A stretch of 64,000 bases of DNA from Comamonadaceae bacterium (GTDB lineage: Bacteria > Pseudomonadota > Gammaproteobacteria > Burkholderiales > Burkholderiaceae_C). Shown piece after piece: positions 42,666 to 51,610 of the stretch (within the stretch, counting starts at the first letter, position 1; every line of letters starts with the position of its first letter). The notes under the pieces were generated by a model. The model was not told where the DNA came from and ran no database searches. It worked only from the letters and a program-made list of their open reading frames with translations. The DNA lies in the NCBI GenBank assembly GCA_027486255.1, contig JAIXPL010000056.1, positions 29,499 to 93,498 on the forward strand. The letters run 5' to 3'. Made by a program: the position numbers and the translations under genes.

Positions 42666-43520
42666 ATGCGTTTCGTGAGTTTTGAACACCAGGGCCAGGC
42701 CAGCTACGGCCTGTGGAAGGATGAGAGCGCCTGGTGGCAGGTACCGGCTGAGTTTCAGGCCCGCTTTTCGGACCTCAAGGCGGTGATTGCCGCTGGCCAG
42801 CTTCAGGCGCTGGCCCAAGCCGCGCAGGCCCAAGGTGCCCTGCGGCAGGCTGCCGACTGCCGGCTGCTGCCGGTCATTCCCAACCCGGGCAAGGTGTTCT
42901 GCGTGGGCCTGAACTACAAGAGCCATGTGGCCGAGATGAAGCGCGCTGACAGTGAGTACCCGGCCATCTTCACCCGCTTTGCCGACAGCCTCACGGCCCA
43001 CGGCGCGCCCCTGCCCAAGCCGGCCAACACCCAGCGCTTTGATTTTGAAGGCGAGCTGGCCGTCATCATGGGCCAGGGTGGCCGCTCTATCGCGCAGGCC
43101 GATGCCTTCAAGCACATTGCCGGCTACGCCTGTTTTAACGACGGCTCGGCCCGCGACTGGCAGCGCCACACCCACCAGTGGACGCCCGGCAAGAACTTTC
43201 CGGCCACCGGGCCCTTGGGCCCCTTCATGGCCACGCGCGAGGCCATCCCCGACGTGAATGCGCTCACGCTGGAGTCGCGTCTGAATGGCCAGGTGATGCA
43301 GCACGCCAGTGTGGCCGACCTGATCTTCACGCTGCCCGTGATCATCGAGTACCTCTCGGGCTTCACCACGCTCTCGCCGGGCGACGTGATCGCCACCGGC
43401 ACCCCCGGCGGCGTGGGTGACAAGCGCGAGCCGCCCGTCTACATGAAGGCCGGGGACGTGATCGAGGTCGAGATCACGGGCCTGGGCACGCTGCGCAACG
43501 TGGTGAGCGACGCCGCTTGA
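42666..43520 (+). CDS. Fumarylacetoacetate hydrolase (FAH) family protein
   Basis: A 284-residue FAH-fold enzyme. After an N-terminal domain of about 70 residues comes NPGKVFCVGLNYKSHVAEMKRADSEYPAIFTRFADSLTAHG, then FDFEGELAVIMGQGGRSI with the metal-binding glutamates, GYACFNDGSARDWQRHTHQWTPGKNFPATGPLGPFMATREAI and LSPGDVIATGTPGGVGDKREPP. This pattern matches acylpyruvase, 2-oxohept-3-ene-dioate hydratase/isomerase and related Mg2+ enzymes cleaving or isomerising beta-diketo acids. First gene of a LysR-controlled operon with a HyuA/HyuB pair; substrate unknown. Confidence 0.87.
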   Translation: MRFVSFEHQGQASYGLWKDESAWWQVPAEFQARFSDLKAVIAAGQLQALAQAAQAQGALRQAADCRLLPVIPNPGKVFCVGLNYKSHVAEMKRADSEYPAIFTRFADSLTAHGAPLPKPANTQRFDFEGELAVIMGQGGRSIAQADAFKHIAGYACFNDGSARDWQRHTHQWTPGKNFPATGPLGPFMATREAIPDVNALTLESRLNGQVMQHASVADLIFTLPVIIEYLSGFTTLSPGDVIATGTPGGVGDKREPPVYMKAGDVIEVEITGLGTLRNVVSDAA

Positions 43521-43532
43521 AGGAACCCTTGA

Positions 43533-45617
43533 ATGTCTGACTCTAAAAAATCCATGCGCATCGCCGTCGACATTGGCGGCACCTTCACCGACATGGCCTC
43601 CTTCGACGAGGCCACCGGCGAGATCGCCTTCGGCAAGGCCCTGTCCACCCACGGCCACCTGCACGACGGCATCCAGAACACGCTTGATGGCGCCGGCGTG
43701 GACCTCACGAACGGCTACCTGTTCCTGCACGGCTCGACCATCGCCATCAACACCCTGCTCGAGCGCAATGGCGCCAAGACCGCGCTGCTGATCACCGAGG
43801 GCTTTCGCGACATCTACGAGATTGGCCGGGTCAACCGCCCAGATGCTTACAACCTCTTTTTCTCCAAGCACGTGCCCCTGGTGCCGCGCTCGCTGCGCCA
43901 CGAGGTGAGCGAGCGCCTGCGCGCCGACGGCTCGCTGCACAAGCCCCTGGACGAGGCGGCCGTGCGCGTGCTGGCCCGCCAGCTGCGCGATCAGCAGATC
44001 GAGGCCGTGGCCGTGCTGCTGCTGCACTCCTACCGCAACCCGGACCATGAGCGCCGCGTCAAAGCCATCTTGCAGGAGGAAATGCCCGGCGCTTTTGTGA
44101 CCGCCTCGCACGAGCTGTCGCAGGAGTACCGCGAGTTCGAGCGCGTCTCCACCGCCGTGGCCAACGCCTATGTGGGCCCGCGCGTGTCGGCCTACCTGGG
44201 CGAGCTGGAGCAGCACTTGGAGAAAAAGGGCTTCGAGGGCGACTTCTATGCCGTGCAGTCCACCGGCGGCCTGTTCCCGCTGGAGCATGCGCGCCGCGAC
44301 TGCGTGCGCATGCTCGAATCCGGCCCAGCCGCTGGCGTGATTGGCGCGCAGGCCATCTGCGCCCAGTTGGGCCTGCCCGATTCGATTGCCTTTGACATGG
44401 GCGGCACCACCGCCAAGGCCGGCGTCATCAGCGAGGGCCGACCCCTGACCACCGGCAGCGCGCTGATCGGCGGCTACGAAAAAGCACTGCCCATCCAGAT
44501 CCCGATGATGGACATCTTCGAGGTCGGCACCGGCGGCGGCTCGATCGCCCGGGTGGAGCTGGGCCAGTCGCTGCGCGTGGGCCCGCAGTCGGCCGGCAGC
44601 ATGCCCGGCCCGGTGTGCTACGGCCGCGGCGGCACCGAGCCCACCGTGACCGATGCCAACCTGATCCTCGGCCGCCTGGACGAGCAGCACTTTCTGGGCG
44701 GCGAGATGCCGCTCTACCTGGACCGCGCGCGCCAGGCCATGGAGGAGAAGGTCGCTACGCCTCTGGGCCTGGACGCCACCCGCGCGGCTGACGGCATTTT
44801 GCGCATTGCGGTTACCCAGATGTCGCACGCGGTCAAGGCCGTGACCACCGAGCGCGGCTTGGATGCCGGCAGTTTCACCATGGTGGTGTACGGTGGTGCG
44901 GGCCCGCTGCACGCCTCGGCGATTGCCCGCGAGATTGGCATCCGCCAGGTGCTCATTCCGCATGCGCCCGGCTACTTCTCGGCCTACGGCATGCTGTTCT
45001 CCGACCTGCGCTACGACTACGTGCGCTCGGTGTTCCGCCGCTTAGAGGGCCTGTCCTTCGACGAGATCGAGGCCATCTACAAGGAGATGGAAGACGAAGG
45101 GCGCGCAGCCATCAGCGCCTCGCAGATCCGCCCGGAGGAGCTGGTCTTCGAGCGGGCCGCCGACATGCGCTACGTGGGGCAAGAGCACGCCGTGACGGTG
45201 GACCTGCCGCATGCCTTCTTTGAAGGCCGGGACCGCGCTGCCATCAAGAACCACTTCGATGAGGTGCACAAGGTGCGCTACGGCACCTCGGCGCCCAAGG
45301 AGGCCGCCGACATCGTGAGCCTGCGCGTGACCGTGCTCGGCCGCATGCGCAAGCCCCCGCGCAATGAAGTGGCCGCCGGCCAGGCCTTGCCAGAAGCGGC
45401 CGCCTTGCGCGGGCACAAGCCGGTGTACTTCCGCAGCGCCGGCGACTATGTGGCCACGCCCGTCTACAAGCGCGAGCTGCTCAAGAGCGGCAACCGGATC
45501 CAGGGCCCGGCGCTGATTGAGGAGCATGCCTCCACCACCGTGGTTCAGCCGGGCGACAGCCTCCAGGTCGACCCCTTCGGTAACCTGCAAATTTCCATTG
45601 GGAGCGACCGCTCATGA
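43533..45617 (+). CDS. hyuA: Hydantoinase/oxoprolinase subunit A (HyuA family)
   Basis: A 694-residue subunit of ATP-dependent hydantoinase, 5-oxoprolinase or acetone/acetophenone carboxylase-type enzymes. An ASKHA-type nucleotide-binding fold begins at RIAVDIGGTFTDMASFDEATGEIAFGKALSTH, with GSTIAINTLLERNGAKTALLITEGFRDIYEIGR, DSIAFDMGGTTAKAGVISEGRP (second phosphate motif) and VTTERGLDAGSFTMVVYGGAGPLHASAIAREIG. It activates a cyclic amide or ketone by ATP-dependent phosphorylation in known members. The last four bases overlap the hyuB start (ATGA). The particular substrate, possibly an enolisable product handled by the FAH enzyme, is not determined. Confidence 0.9.
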   Translation: MSDSKKSMRIAVDIGGTFTDMASFDEATGEIAFGKALSTHGHLHDGIQNTLDGAGVDLTNGYLFLHGSTIAINTLLERNGAKTALLITEGFRDIYEIGRVNRPDAYNLFFSKHVPLVPRSLRHEVSERLRADGSLHKPLDEAAVRVLARQLRDQQIEAVAVLLLHSYRNPDHERRVKAILQEEMPGAFVTASHELSQEYREFERVSTAVANAYVGPRVSAYLGELEQHLEKKGFEGDFYAVQSTGGLFPLEHARRDCVRMLESGPAAGVIGAQAICAQLGLPDSIAFDMGGTTAKAGVISEGRPLTTGSALIGGYEKALPIQIPMMDIFEVGTGGGSIARVELGQSLRVGPQSAGSMPGPVCYGRGGTEPTVTDANLILGRLDEQHFLGGEMPLYLDRARQAMEEKVATPLGLDATRAADGILRIAVTQMSHAVKAVTTERGLDAGSFTMVVYGGAGPLHASAIAREIGIRQVLIPHAPGYFSAYGMLFSDLRYDYVRSVFRRLEGLSFDEIEAIYKEMEDEGRAAISASQIRPEELVFERAADMRYVGQEHAVTVDLPHAFFEGRDRAAIKNHFDEVHKVRYGTSAPKEAADIVSLRVTVLGRMRKPPRNEVAAGQALPEAAALRGHKPVYFRSAGDYVATPVYKRELLKSGNRIQGPALIEEHASTTVVQPGDSLQVDPFGNLQISIGSDRS

Positions 45618-47368
45618 ACACCGTGACCACCCCCCAGCTGCAGACGCAGACGGTCGACCCCGTCATCGTCGAGATCATCCGCAATGGCCTGTTTGCCGTG
45701 ACCGAGGAGATGAAGACCAACCTCATGCGCACGGCCTACAACCTCATCATTTATGAGGCGCTGGACTTCACCGTGGGCCTGTTCACCAAGGAGGGCGACA
45801 CAGTCTCCATCGGCCTGGGCCTGCCCATGTTCATCCGGGGCATGTCCGAGACGGTGAAAGCCAAGATCCACCACTTTGGCTACGAGAACATCCACCCGGG
45901 CGACATCCTGGTCACCAACGACGCCTACACCACGGGCAGCCACCTGAACCACTTCACCTTCACCATGCCGGTGTTCCACGAGGGCGAGCTCATTGGCTTT
46001 ACCTGTTGCATGGCGCACTGGCTGGATGTGGGCGGCAGCCTCGGCCAGATCACCACCGACATCTTCTCCGAGGGCATCCAGGTGCCCATCGTCAAGTACC
46101 AGAAGGCCGGCGTGGTGAACCAGGACCTGATCGACATCATTGCCATGAACGTGCGCTTGCCCGAGCGGGCCCTGGGTGACTTGCGCGCGCAGATCACCGC
46201 CATCACCACGGGTGAGCGGCGCTTTCTGGAGCTGGTGCAGCGCTACGGCAACGAGGCGGTGCAGGCCGCCATCCGCGAGATCATGAACGCCTCGGAGATC
46301 CTGGCGCGGCAAAACACCCTGTCGATTCCCGACGGTGTGTACGAGGCCGAGTCCTTCATGGACGACGACGGCCTGGAGGTGGGCAAGCGCATCCCGATCC
46401 GCGTGAAGGTCACCGTCAAGGGCGACGAGATGGAGATCGACCTCTCCGACGTGAGCCGCCAGGTCAAGGGCTTTTACAACTCGGGCTTCACCACCGGTAT
46501 TGCCTGCGCGCAGGTGGCCTACAAGTGCCTGACCACGCCCACCGACTACCCGGTCAATGACGGGAGCTTTCGACCGCTGAAGGTGATCATGCCCATGGGC
46601 ACCGTCATCAGCGCCGAGCGGCCCTACCCCATGCGCGTGTGGATGACTTTCCCCATGACGGTGATCGACACCATCTTCAAGGCACTGGCCCCGGCCATTC
46701 CGCACCGCTCCATTGCCGGCCACCATGCCGATTTGGTGTTTCCCAATATCCACGGCATCTCGCCGGAGGACGGGCGCCTGTTCATCGTGGGCATTGGCCC
46801 CTTGGGCGGCGGCTGGGGCGCCAAGAGCCGCGAGGACGGCGTCTCGGTGACGGTGTGCATCAACGACGGCGACACCCACAACAGCCCTACCGAGCAGCTC
46901 GAAGCCAAGTACCCGGTGCTGGTAGAGAGCTACCGCATCCGCCCGGACAGTGCCGGTGCCGGCGAGTTCCGCGGCGGCCTGGGCGCCGAGATGGTGGTGC
47001 AGGCCCTCTCGCCCTTCTCGGTGACCACCCGCATCGACCGCATGCACTGCAAGCCCTGGGGCCTGGAAGGCGGCGGCGAGGCGGCGGGCAACGGCATTGC
47101 CATTCGCCACAAGGGCCAGTGGAAGGAAGACCTGCCCAACGCCAAGATCTTCAATGTGCGCTTGGAGCGCGGCGACGCTTACAAGATGCTCTCGGGCGGC
47201 GGCGGTGGCTTTGGTCACCCCTTCAAGCGCGATGCACACAAAGTGGCCGAGGACGTGCGCGAGGGCTATGTCAGCCGCGAGGCCGCCGAGCAGCTTTATG
47301 GCGTGGCGCTTGATGCACAGGGCCAGGTCCGTGCGGCCGAAACCGCGGCCCTGCGCCAGAAAGCCTGA
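45614..47368 (+). CDS. hyuB: Hydantoinase/oxoprolinase subunit B (HyuB family)
   Basis: A 584-residue partner subunit of HyuA. The start LQTQTVDPVIVEIIRNGLFAVTEEMKTNLMRTAYNLIIYEALDFTVGLFTKEG, the central ILVTNDAYTTGSHLNHFTFTMPVFHEGELIGF and the GGLGAEMVVQALSPFSVTTRIDRMHCKPWGLEGGGEAAGN block are typical of the HyuB family; FKALAPAIPHRSIAGHH is the conserved mid-region. Histidines in DAYTTGSHLNHF may bind metal. It follows hyuA with a four-base overlap and is followed directly by a small gene. Confidence 0.9.
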   Translation: MNTVTTPQLQTQTVDPVIVEIIRNGLFAVTEEMKTNLMRTAYNLIIYEALDFTVGLFTKEGDTVSIGLGLPMFIRGMSETVKAKIHHFGYENIHPGDILVTNDAYTTGSHLNHFTFTMPVFHEGELIGFTCCMAHWLDVGGSLGQITTDIFSEGIQVPIVKYQKAGVVNQDLIDIIAMNVRLPERALGDLRAQITAITTGERRFLELVQRYGNEAVQAAIREIMNASEILARQNTLSIPDGVYEAESFMDDDGLEVGKRIPIRVKVTVKGDEMEIDLSDVSRQVKGFYNSGFTTGIACAQVAYKCLTTPTDYPVNDGSFRPLKVIMPMGTVISAERPYPMRVWMTFPMTVIDTIFKALAPAIPHRSIAGHHADLVFPNIHGISPEDGRLFIVGIGPLGGGWGAKSREDGVSVTVCINDGDTHNSPTEQLEAKYPVLVESYRIRPDSAGAGEFRGGLGAEMVVQALSPFSVTTRIDRMHCKPWGLEGGGEAAGNGIAIRHKGQWKEDLPNAKIFNVRLERGDAYKMLSGGGGGFGHPFKRDAHKVAEDVREGYVSREAAEQLYGVALDAQGQVRAAETAALRQKA

Positions 47369-47375
47369 GGTGCTG

Positions 47376-47783
47376 GTGACCACGCCCCACCAGGAACAGG
47401 CCGCCCGCCTGGCTGAGCTGTGGCACAGGCTGTCGGCGCAGCACATTGCGCTGGGGTGTTCCTGCGGCATGAGCGGCATCAGCGTCACGCTGGAAGATTT
47501 CGAGCGTGACATCGCCGACTACCTTTGGGCCGAGAGCGAGCGTCTGGGCCAGGCCCGCGTGGTCGACTTCCTGCTCGCCCCCGGACCGATGGCCGAGCAA
47601 GAACGCGCCATTCGCGCCATCCTGGCCCGCCTGGAAGCAGGCCAGGCCGATGACGAGGTGGCCGACTGGCTGCTGGCGCGCATGAGCAAGACGATTGAGT
47701 CCTATGCCAAGCTTCACGGCCCGGCACCGGAGGCCCCCTTGCTGGGCGGATCCAGTGCCTGGCGCAAGGCTTACCGTTCCTGA
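47376..47783 (+). CDS. Small protein of the hyuAB operon, unknown function
   Basis: A protein of about 135 residues starting at GTG 47376 (SD-like GAGG six bases before, within the hyuB stop region; a GTG two codons earlier is possible). It is mostly helical, with a compact motif IALGCSCGMSGISVTLEDFERDIADYLWAESER and a second half LARLEAGQADDEVADWLLARMSKTIESYAKLHG. The CSCG could bind metal or form a redox pair. Acetone and acetophenone carboxylases contain extra small subunits next to HyuA/HyuB-like chains, so it may be such a subunit, but I do not recognise a family. Confidence 0.7.
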   Translation: MTTPHQEQAARLAELWHRLSAQHIALGCSCGMSGISVTLEDFERDIADYLWAESERLGQARVVDFLLAPGPMAEQERAIRAILARLEAGQADDEVADWLLARMSKTIESYAKLHGPAPEAPLLGGSSAWRKAYRS

Positions 47784-47812
47784 GTACATTTCAACCACCA
47801 AGGAGACACACG

Positions 47813-48784
47813 ATGAATCGCTTCACCCGCAGGGCCCTCACGCTGGCCTTCTTTGCATTGGCTGGCGGCGTCCAGGCGCAAGGCAAGTTCCCCGACGGCC
47901 CGATCCGCATGGTGGTGCCCTTCGCGCCCGGCGGCGGCGTGGACAGTGCGGCCCGCCTCGTGGCCAGGCAGCTGGGCACCAACTTGAATGTGTCCGTGTT
48001 GGTGGAAAACCGGCCCGGCGCCAATGGCTCGGTGGGCGGCAAGGTCGTGCAGACGGCGGCCCCTGATGGCCAGACCATCCTGTTCTCGGCCTCCACGCAT
48101 GCGCTGGTGCGTCAGGTGATGGCGGCGCCCCCCTACGACCCGGTGGCCGATTTCGCCCCCGTGGCGCGCGTGGGGGCTGCGACGCTGATGATGGTGATCT
48201 CGCCCAACCTCGCTCCCAACAAGCTCTCTGAAGTGATTGCCGCCGCCAAGCAAAGCCCGGACAAGTGGACCGCCGCCCTGCCGGCGCTGGGTGCCGCCAG
48301 CCACCTGGGCACCCTGATGTTCGCCAAGCAAGGTGGGCTGACCGAGCTGACCACGGCGGTGTACAAGGGCACGGCACCTGCGCTCACCGACGTGGCTGGT
48401 GGCCATGTGCAGATTCAGATCGACGCCATCATTGCCCTGCAAGCCATGGCCAAGTCGGGCAAGGTCAAACCCATCATGGTGACCTCTGCCAAGCGCAGCC
48501 CCGTCATGCCGCAGGTGCCCACGGCGGTGGAAAGCGGCTACCCGCGCTTAGTGGCCGACTCCTGGTACGGCATCTGGGCGCCCAAGGCCACGCCGCCCGA
48601 GCGTGTGCAGTTCCTCAACAAGGCGGTCAATGAGGCGGTCAGCCAGCTGACCAAGGCCGGTGCCTTCGAGGCCATCGGCGTCGATCCGGTGACCGAAGGC
48701 GTCGAGGATTTCCGCAAGTACATGGTCGGCTATATCGCCGAGAGCGCCGAGTTGCTCAAGGGTGCGGGCTTCAAGCCCGAGTAA
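47813..48784 (+). CDS. Bug-family periplasmic carboxylate receptor
   Basis: A 323-residue Bug/TctC-type receptor with a signal peptide ending GVQAQG. Signatures are FPDGPIRMVVPFAPGGGVDSAARLVARQLGTNLNVSVLVENRPGANGSVGGKVVQTAAPDGQTIL and TTAVYKGTAPALTDVAGGHVQIQID. It is the last gene of the LysR-FAH-HyuAB operon (29 bases after the small gene, AAGGAG ribosome-binding site) and probably captures the operon's substrate or a precursor. No TctA/TctB partner in the window. An 8-bp inverted repeat follows the stop at about 48803-48835, without a T run. Confidence 0.9.
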   Translation: MNRFTRRALTLAFFALAGGVQAQGKFPDGPIRMVVPFAPGGGVDSAARLVARQLGTNLNVSVLVENRPGANGSVGGKVVQTAAPDGQTILFSASTHALVRQVMAAPPYDPVADFAPVARVGAATLMMVISPNLAPNKLSEVIAAAKQSPDKWTAALPALGAASHLGTLMFAKQGGLTELTTAVYKGTAPALTDVAGGHVQIQIDAIIALQAMAKSGKVKPIMVTSAKRSPVMPQVPTAVESGYPRLVADSWYGIWAPKATPPERVQFLNKAVNEAVSQLTKAGAFEAIGVDPVTEGVEDFRKYMVGYIAESAELLKGAGFKPE

Positions 48785-48967
48785 GCCCACTTTTCGGCGG
48801 TCCTGGCCGTCCCAGATAGGGAGGGTCGGCCAGGCCGGGCTGGCTCTACAATTACCTTTTTTGCCTCTCCTGCGGTCTGCGCCCGGTGAAACCTTCTTTC
48901 AACCTCCCGGGCGTCCCAAGCACCCTGGGGGCTGGCTGATCGTCCTGAGGAAAAAGCAGAGAAAGAT

Positions 48968-49222
48968 ATGGCCAAGGAAGAACTGATCGAAATGCACGGT
49001 CTGGTGGAAGAGGTTCTTCCCGACTCCCGCTTTCGCGTGACCCTCGACAACGGTCACAAGCTCATTGCCTATACCTCCGGCAAGATGCGAAAGAACCACA
49101 TCCGCATCCTCGCCGGTGACCAGGTGTCGCTGGAACTCTCGCCCTACGACCTGAGCAAGGGCCGCATCACCTTCCGCCACATCGCCGGCCGCACACCGCC
49201 GCCGCCGCGCGCCCCGCGCTGA
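48968..49222 (+). CDS. infA: Translation initiation factor IF-1 (second, stand-alone copy)
   Basis: An 84-residue OB-fold factor binding the ribosomal A site during initiation. [67 protein letters not shown] is clearly IF-1. It is about 12 residues longer than the usual 72, with a basic, proline-rich end ([10 protein letters not shown]), and it is not in a ribosomal-protein operon. Burkholderiales commonly have a second infA of this kind, so a 72-residue copy is expected elsewhere. The leader holds TACAAT at 48847, a possible -10 box. Confidence 0.94.
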   Translation: MAKEELIEMHGLVEEVLPDSRFRVTLDNGHKLIAYTSGKMRKNHIRILAGDQVSLELSPYDLSKGRITFRHIAGRTPPPPRAPR

Positions 49223-49271
49223 TTCTTCCATCCGCTTGCCCCACCAGCGGGCATTCGATCTGGTCCCTGTT

Positions 49272-49358
49272 GTAGGAGCCCAGTCTCTGGACGATGGTCG
49301 GTTCTTGCGAAACATCGCCCAGAGACTGGGCTCCTACGTCCTACGTCCTACGTCCTAA
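49272..49358. repeat. Intergenic inverted-repeat element (TAGGAGCCCAGTC family), copy 2
   Basis: Arms at 49272-49295 and 49314-49337 are inverted repeats with one mismatch and share the core GTAGGAGCCCAGTC with the element at 13373-13440. The right arm is extended by tandem heptamers of the type GTCCTAC (49331-49358, four units, first and last imperfect). It lies between the convergent infA and cysA genes. Confidence 0.82.
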
Positions 49359-49377
49359 GGGCCAGGGGCGCAGGTGC

Positions 49378-50457
49378 TCAGTTCTGCAGGAAAACGCGGG
49401 CCTTGCGAGGTGACACGACCAGTTTGTCGCCGTCCTTCAGGCCCAGCGCATGGAAGCGCTCGGCGGCCATCTGGGCTTCGATGAGCGGGTCGTGCCCGTC
49501 GGGCTGGCTGGGGTTCTCGGGCCAGAGTTCAAGGCGGGCAATCGGCCCGACCACGATGGCGCGCTGCAGCTCGGCCACGATGCCCGTCGCGCCCGGGGTG
49601 TAGCGCTCCACCTCCAGGTCGTGCGGCCGCACATAGGCAAAGGCGTTGGCGTTCTGCGCCTGGCTGTGCTCGGGCGTTTGCAGGGCCACGCCGTCGAGGT
49701 GCAGCAGGCCTTCGTGCGCACGGCCGTGGAACAGGTTCACGTCGCCCAGGAAGCCGTACACAAAGGGCGAGGCCGGGTGGTCCCACACCTGCTGGGGCGT
49801 GCCCACCTGCTCGACCTTGCCGCTGTTCATCAGCACCACGCGGTCGGCCACTTCCAGGGCTTCTTCCTGGTCGTGCGTCACGAAAATGCTGGTGACATGC
49901 AGTTCATCGTGCAGGCGGCGCAGCCAGCGGCGCAACTCCTTGCGCACCTTGGCGTCGAGCGCGCCGAAGGGTTCATCGAGCAGCAGCACCTTGGGCTCCA
50001 CCGCCAGGGCGCGGGCCAGGGCGATGCGCTGGCGCTGGCCGCCTGAGAGCTGCGAGGGGTAGCGGTCGGCGATCCAGTCGAGCTGCACCAGCTTGAGCAG
50101 GTCCATCACCTTGGTCTTGATCTGTGCGTCGCTCGGGCGCTGGCCGCGCGGCTTGACGCGCAGACCGAAGGCCACGTTCTCGAACACCGTCATGTGGCGG
50201 AACAGCGCGTAGTGCTGGAACACAAAGCCCACCTGCCGCTCGCGCACGTGCACGTCGGTGGTGTCTTCGCCGCTAAAGAGGATGCTGCCCTGGTCGGCCA
50301 CTTCCAGGCCGGCGATGATGCGCAGCAGCGTGGTCTTGCCGCAGCCCGAAGGGCCGAGCAGGGCAATCAGTTCGCCCGATTCGATGTCGAGGTTGACCTG
50401 GCGCAGGGCGTGGAAGTCGCCGAAGCGCTTGGAGACGTCGCGGATTTCAATGCTCAT
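49378..50457 (-). CDS. cysA: Sulfate/thiosulfate ABC transporter ATP-binding protein CysA
   Basis: A 359-residue ATPase of the sulfate importer. Walker A is [18 protein letters not shown], the Q-loop is [23 protein letters not shown], the signature and Walker B are [33 protein letters not shown], and the H-loop is [17 protein letters not shown]. The C-terminal part of about 120 residues is a TOBE/sulfate-type regulatory region ([18 protein letters not shown]). [29 protein letters not shown] is the typical CysA N-terminus. It is last in the sulfate operon, with a repeat-filled gap of 235 bases after cysW. Confidence 0.95.
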   Translation of the reverse strand: MSIEIRDVSKRFGDFHALRQVNLDIESGELIALLGPSGCGKTTLLRIIAGLEVADQGSILFSGEDTTDVHVRERQVGFVFQHYALFRHMTVFENVAFGLRVKPRGQRPSDAQIKTKVMDLLKLVQLDWIADRYPSQLSGGQRQRIALARALAVEPKVLLLDEPFGALDAKVRKELRRWLRRLHDELHVTSIFVTHDQEEALEVADRVVLMNSGKVEQVGTPQQVWDHPASPFVYGFLGDVNLFHGRAHEGLLHLDGVALQTPEHSQAQNANAFAYVRPHDLEVERYTPGATGIVAELQRAIVVGPIARLELWPENPSQPDGHDPLIEAQMAAERFHALGLKDGDKLVVSPRKARVFLQN

Positions 50458-50476
50458 GCTGTGGCTCTGTGGTCAC

Positions 50477-50720
50477 TCCCTCACCCGTTGGGGGAGGGTA
50501 GGGGTGGGGGCAAGTGTGAGGAAACAGGAGTGGCACGCGCTGCCCTCACCCTGACCCTCTCCCAGAGGGAGAGGGAATGAAGAAAACCCCCTCGCCCACA
50601 GGCGAAGGGACGGATGCAAGCACCCTCGCCCCTCTGGGGAGAGGGCTGGGGTGAGGGGCTGCGTGAGGTGATGCCTGTGTCATGCGCGGCCCTCACCCTT
50701 GCCCTCTCCCAGAGGGAGCC
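50477..50720. repeat. Cluster of about five dispersed palindromic repeats between cysW and cysA
   Basis: Units are visible at 50477-50512, 50539-50576, 50587-50610 (partial), 50621-50659 and 50687-50720, in both orientations. Each has the form CCCTC-x-CCC-x-TGGGGAGAGGG followed by GGGTGAGGGC or its complement. They fill the intergenic region and run into the 3' end of cysW, where the TGA stop (50693-50695) lies within the repeat's GGGTGAGGG. Confidence 0.88.
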
Positions 50721-51610
50721 AAGACAGGCGCAACCGGCCGCTCGGGTGGCAGTTCGGTGGCCGCGCGCAGCTCACGCTCATGCCGCCACTCCACCCAGGT
50801 CTTGATGGCCAGGGTCACCAGGGCCAGCAGGGCCAGGAGCGAGGCCACGGCGAAGGCGGCGACCGACTGGTATTCGTTGTAGAGGATCTCCACGTGCAGC
50901 GGCATGGTGTTGGTCTGGCCGCGGATGTGGCCAGAGACCACCGAGACCGCGCCAAACTCGCCCATGGCGCGTGCATTGCAGAGGATCACGCCGTAGATCA
51001 GGCCCCACTTGATGTTGGGCAGGGTCACGTACCAAAAGGTTTGCCAGCCGGTGGCGCCCAGCACGATGGCGGCTTGCTCCTCTTCATTGCCCTGCGCCTG
51101 CATCAGCGGAATGAGCTCGCGCGCGATGAAAGGGAAGGTCACGAACACGGTGGCCAAGATGATGCCCGGCACCGCAAACACAATTTTGATGTCGTGCTCG
51201 GCCAGCCAGGGCCCCAGCCAGCCTTGCGCGCCGAAGACCAGCACGTAGACCAGGCCCGCCACCACGGGTGAGACCGAGAAGGGCAGGTCCACCAGGGTGG
51301 TGAGGAAGGCCTTGCCTCGGAATTCGTACTTGGCAATCGCCCAGGCGGCGGCCACGCCGAAGACCAGGTTCAGCGGCACGGCGATGGCGGCGGTCAGCAG
51401 GGTCAGGCGGATGGCCGACCAGGCGTCGGGTTCCTTGAGCGCCTGCCAATATGCGTCCCAGCCCTTGCGCAGGGCTTCGGCGAACACGGCGGCCAGGGGC
51501 AGCACCAGGAACAGGAACATGAAGCCCAGGGCCAGGGCAATGAGGCTCCAGCGCACCCAGGGCGCTTCCTGCGTGCTCACATGGCGGGAGGAGGTAGCGG
51601 ACGTGCTCAT
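50693..51610 (-). CDS. cysW: Sulfate ABC transporter permease CysW
   Basis: A 305-residue inner-membrane permease with about six transmembrane helices. [74 protein letters not shown] opens the family pattern, and the EAA loop is [32 protein letters not shown]. The last residues [11 protein letters not shown] and the stop come from a dispersed repeat, so the original C-terminus has probably been replaced or extended. Its start overlaps the end of cysT by four bases. Confidence 0.93.
   Translation of the reverse strand: MSTSATSSRHVSTQEAPWVRWSLIALALGFMFLFLVLPLAAVFAEALRKGWDAYWQALKEPDAWSAIRLTLLTAAIAVPLNLVFGVAAAWAIAKYEFRGKAFLTTLVDLPFSVSPVVAGLVYVLVFGAQGWLGPWLAEHDIKIVFAVPGIILATVFVTFPFIARELIPLMQAQGNEEEQAAIVLGATGWQTFWYVTLPNIKWGLIYGVILCNARAMGEFGAVSVVSGHIRGQTNTMPLHVEILYNEYQSVAAFAVASLLALLALVTLAIKTWVEWRHERELRAATELPPERPVAPVLAPSGRGQG

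Noticed and set aside
42087..44963. Long open frame of over 900 codons on the minus strand across the FAH and hyuA genes.
   Set aside because: It is antisense to genes with clear family motifs, has Gly/His/Arg/Ala-rich low-complexity translation, and arises from high third-position GC.
45545..47512. Long minus-strand open frame opposite hyuB.
   Set aside because: Shadow of a conserved gene; the translation has no recognisable domain and is His/Asp/Gly-rich.
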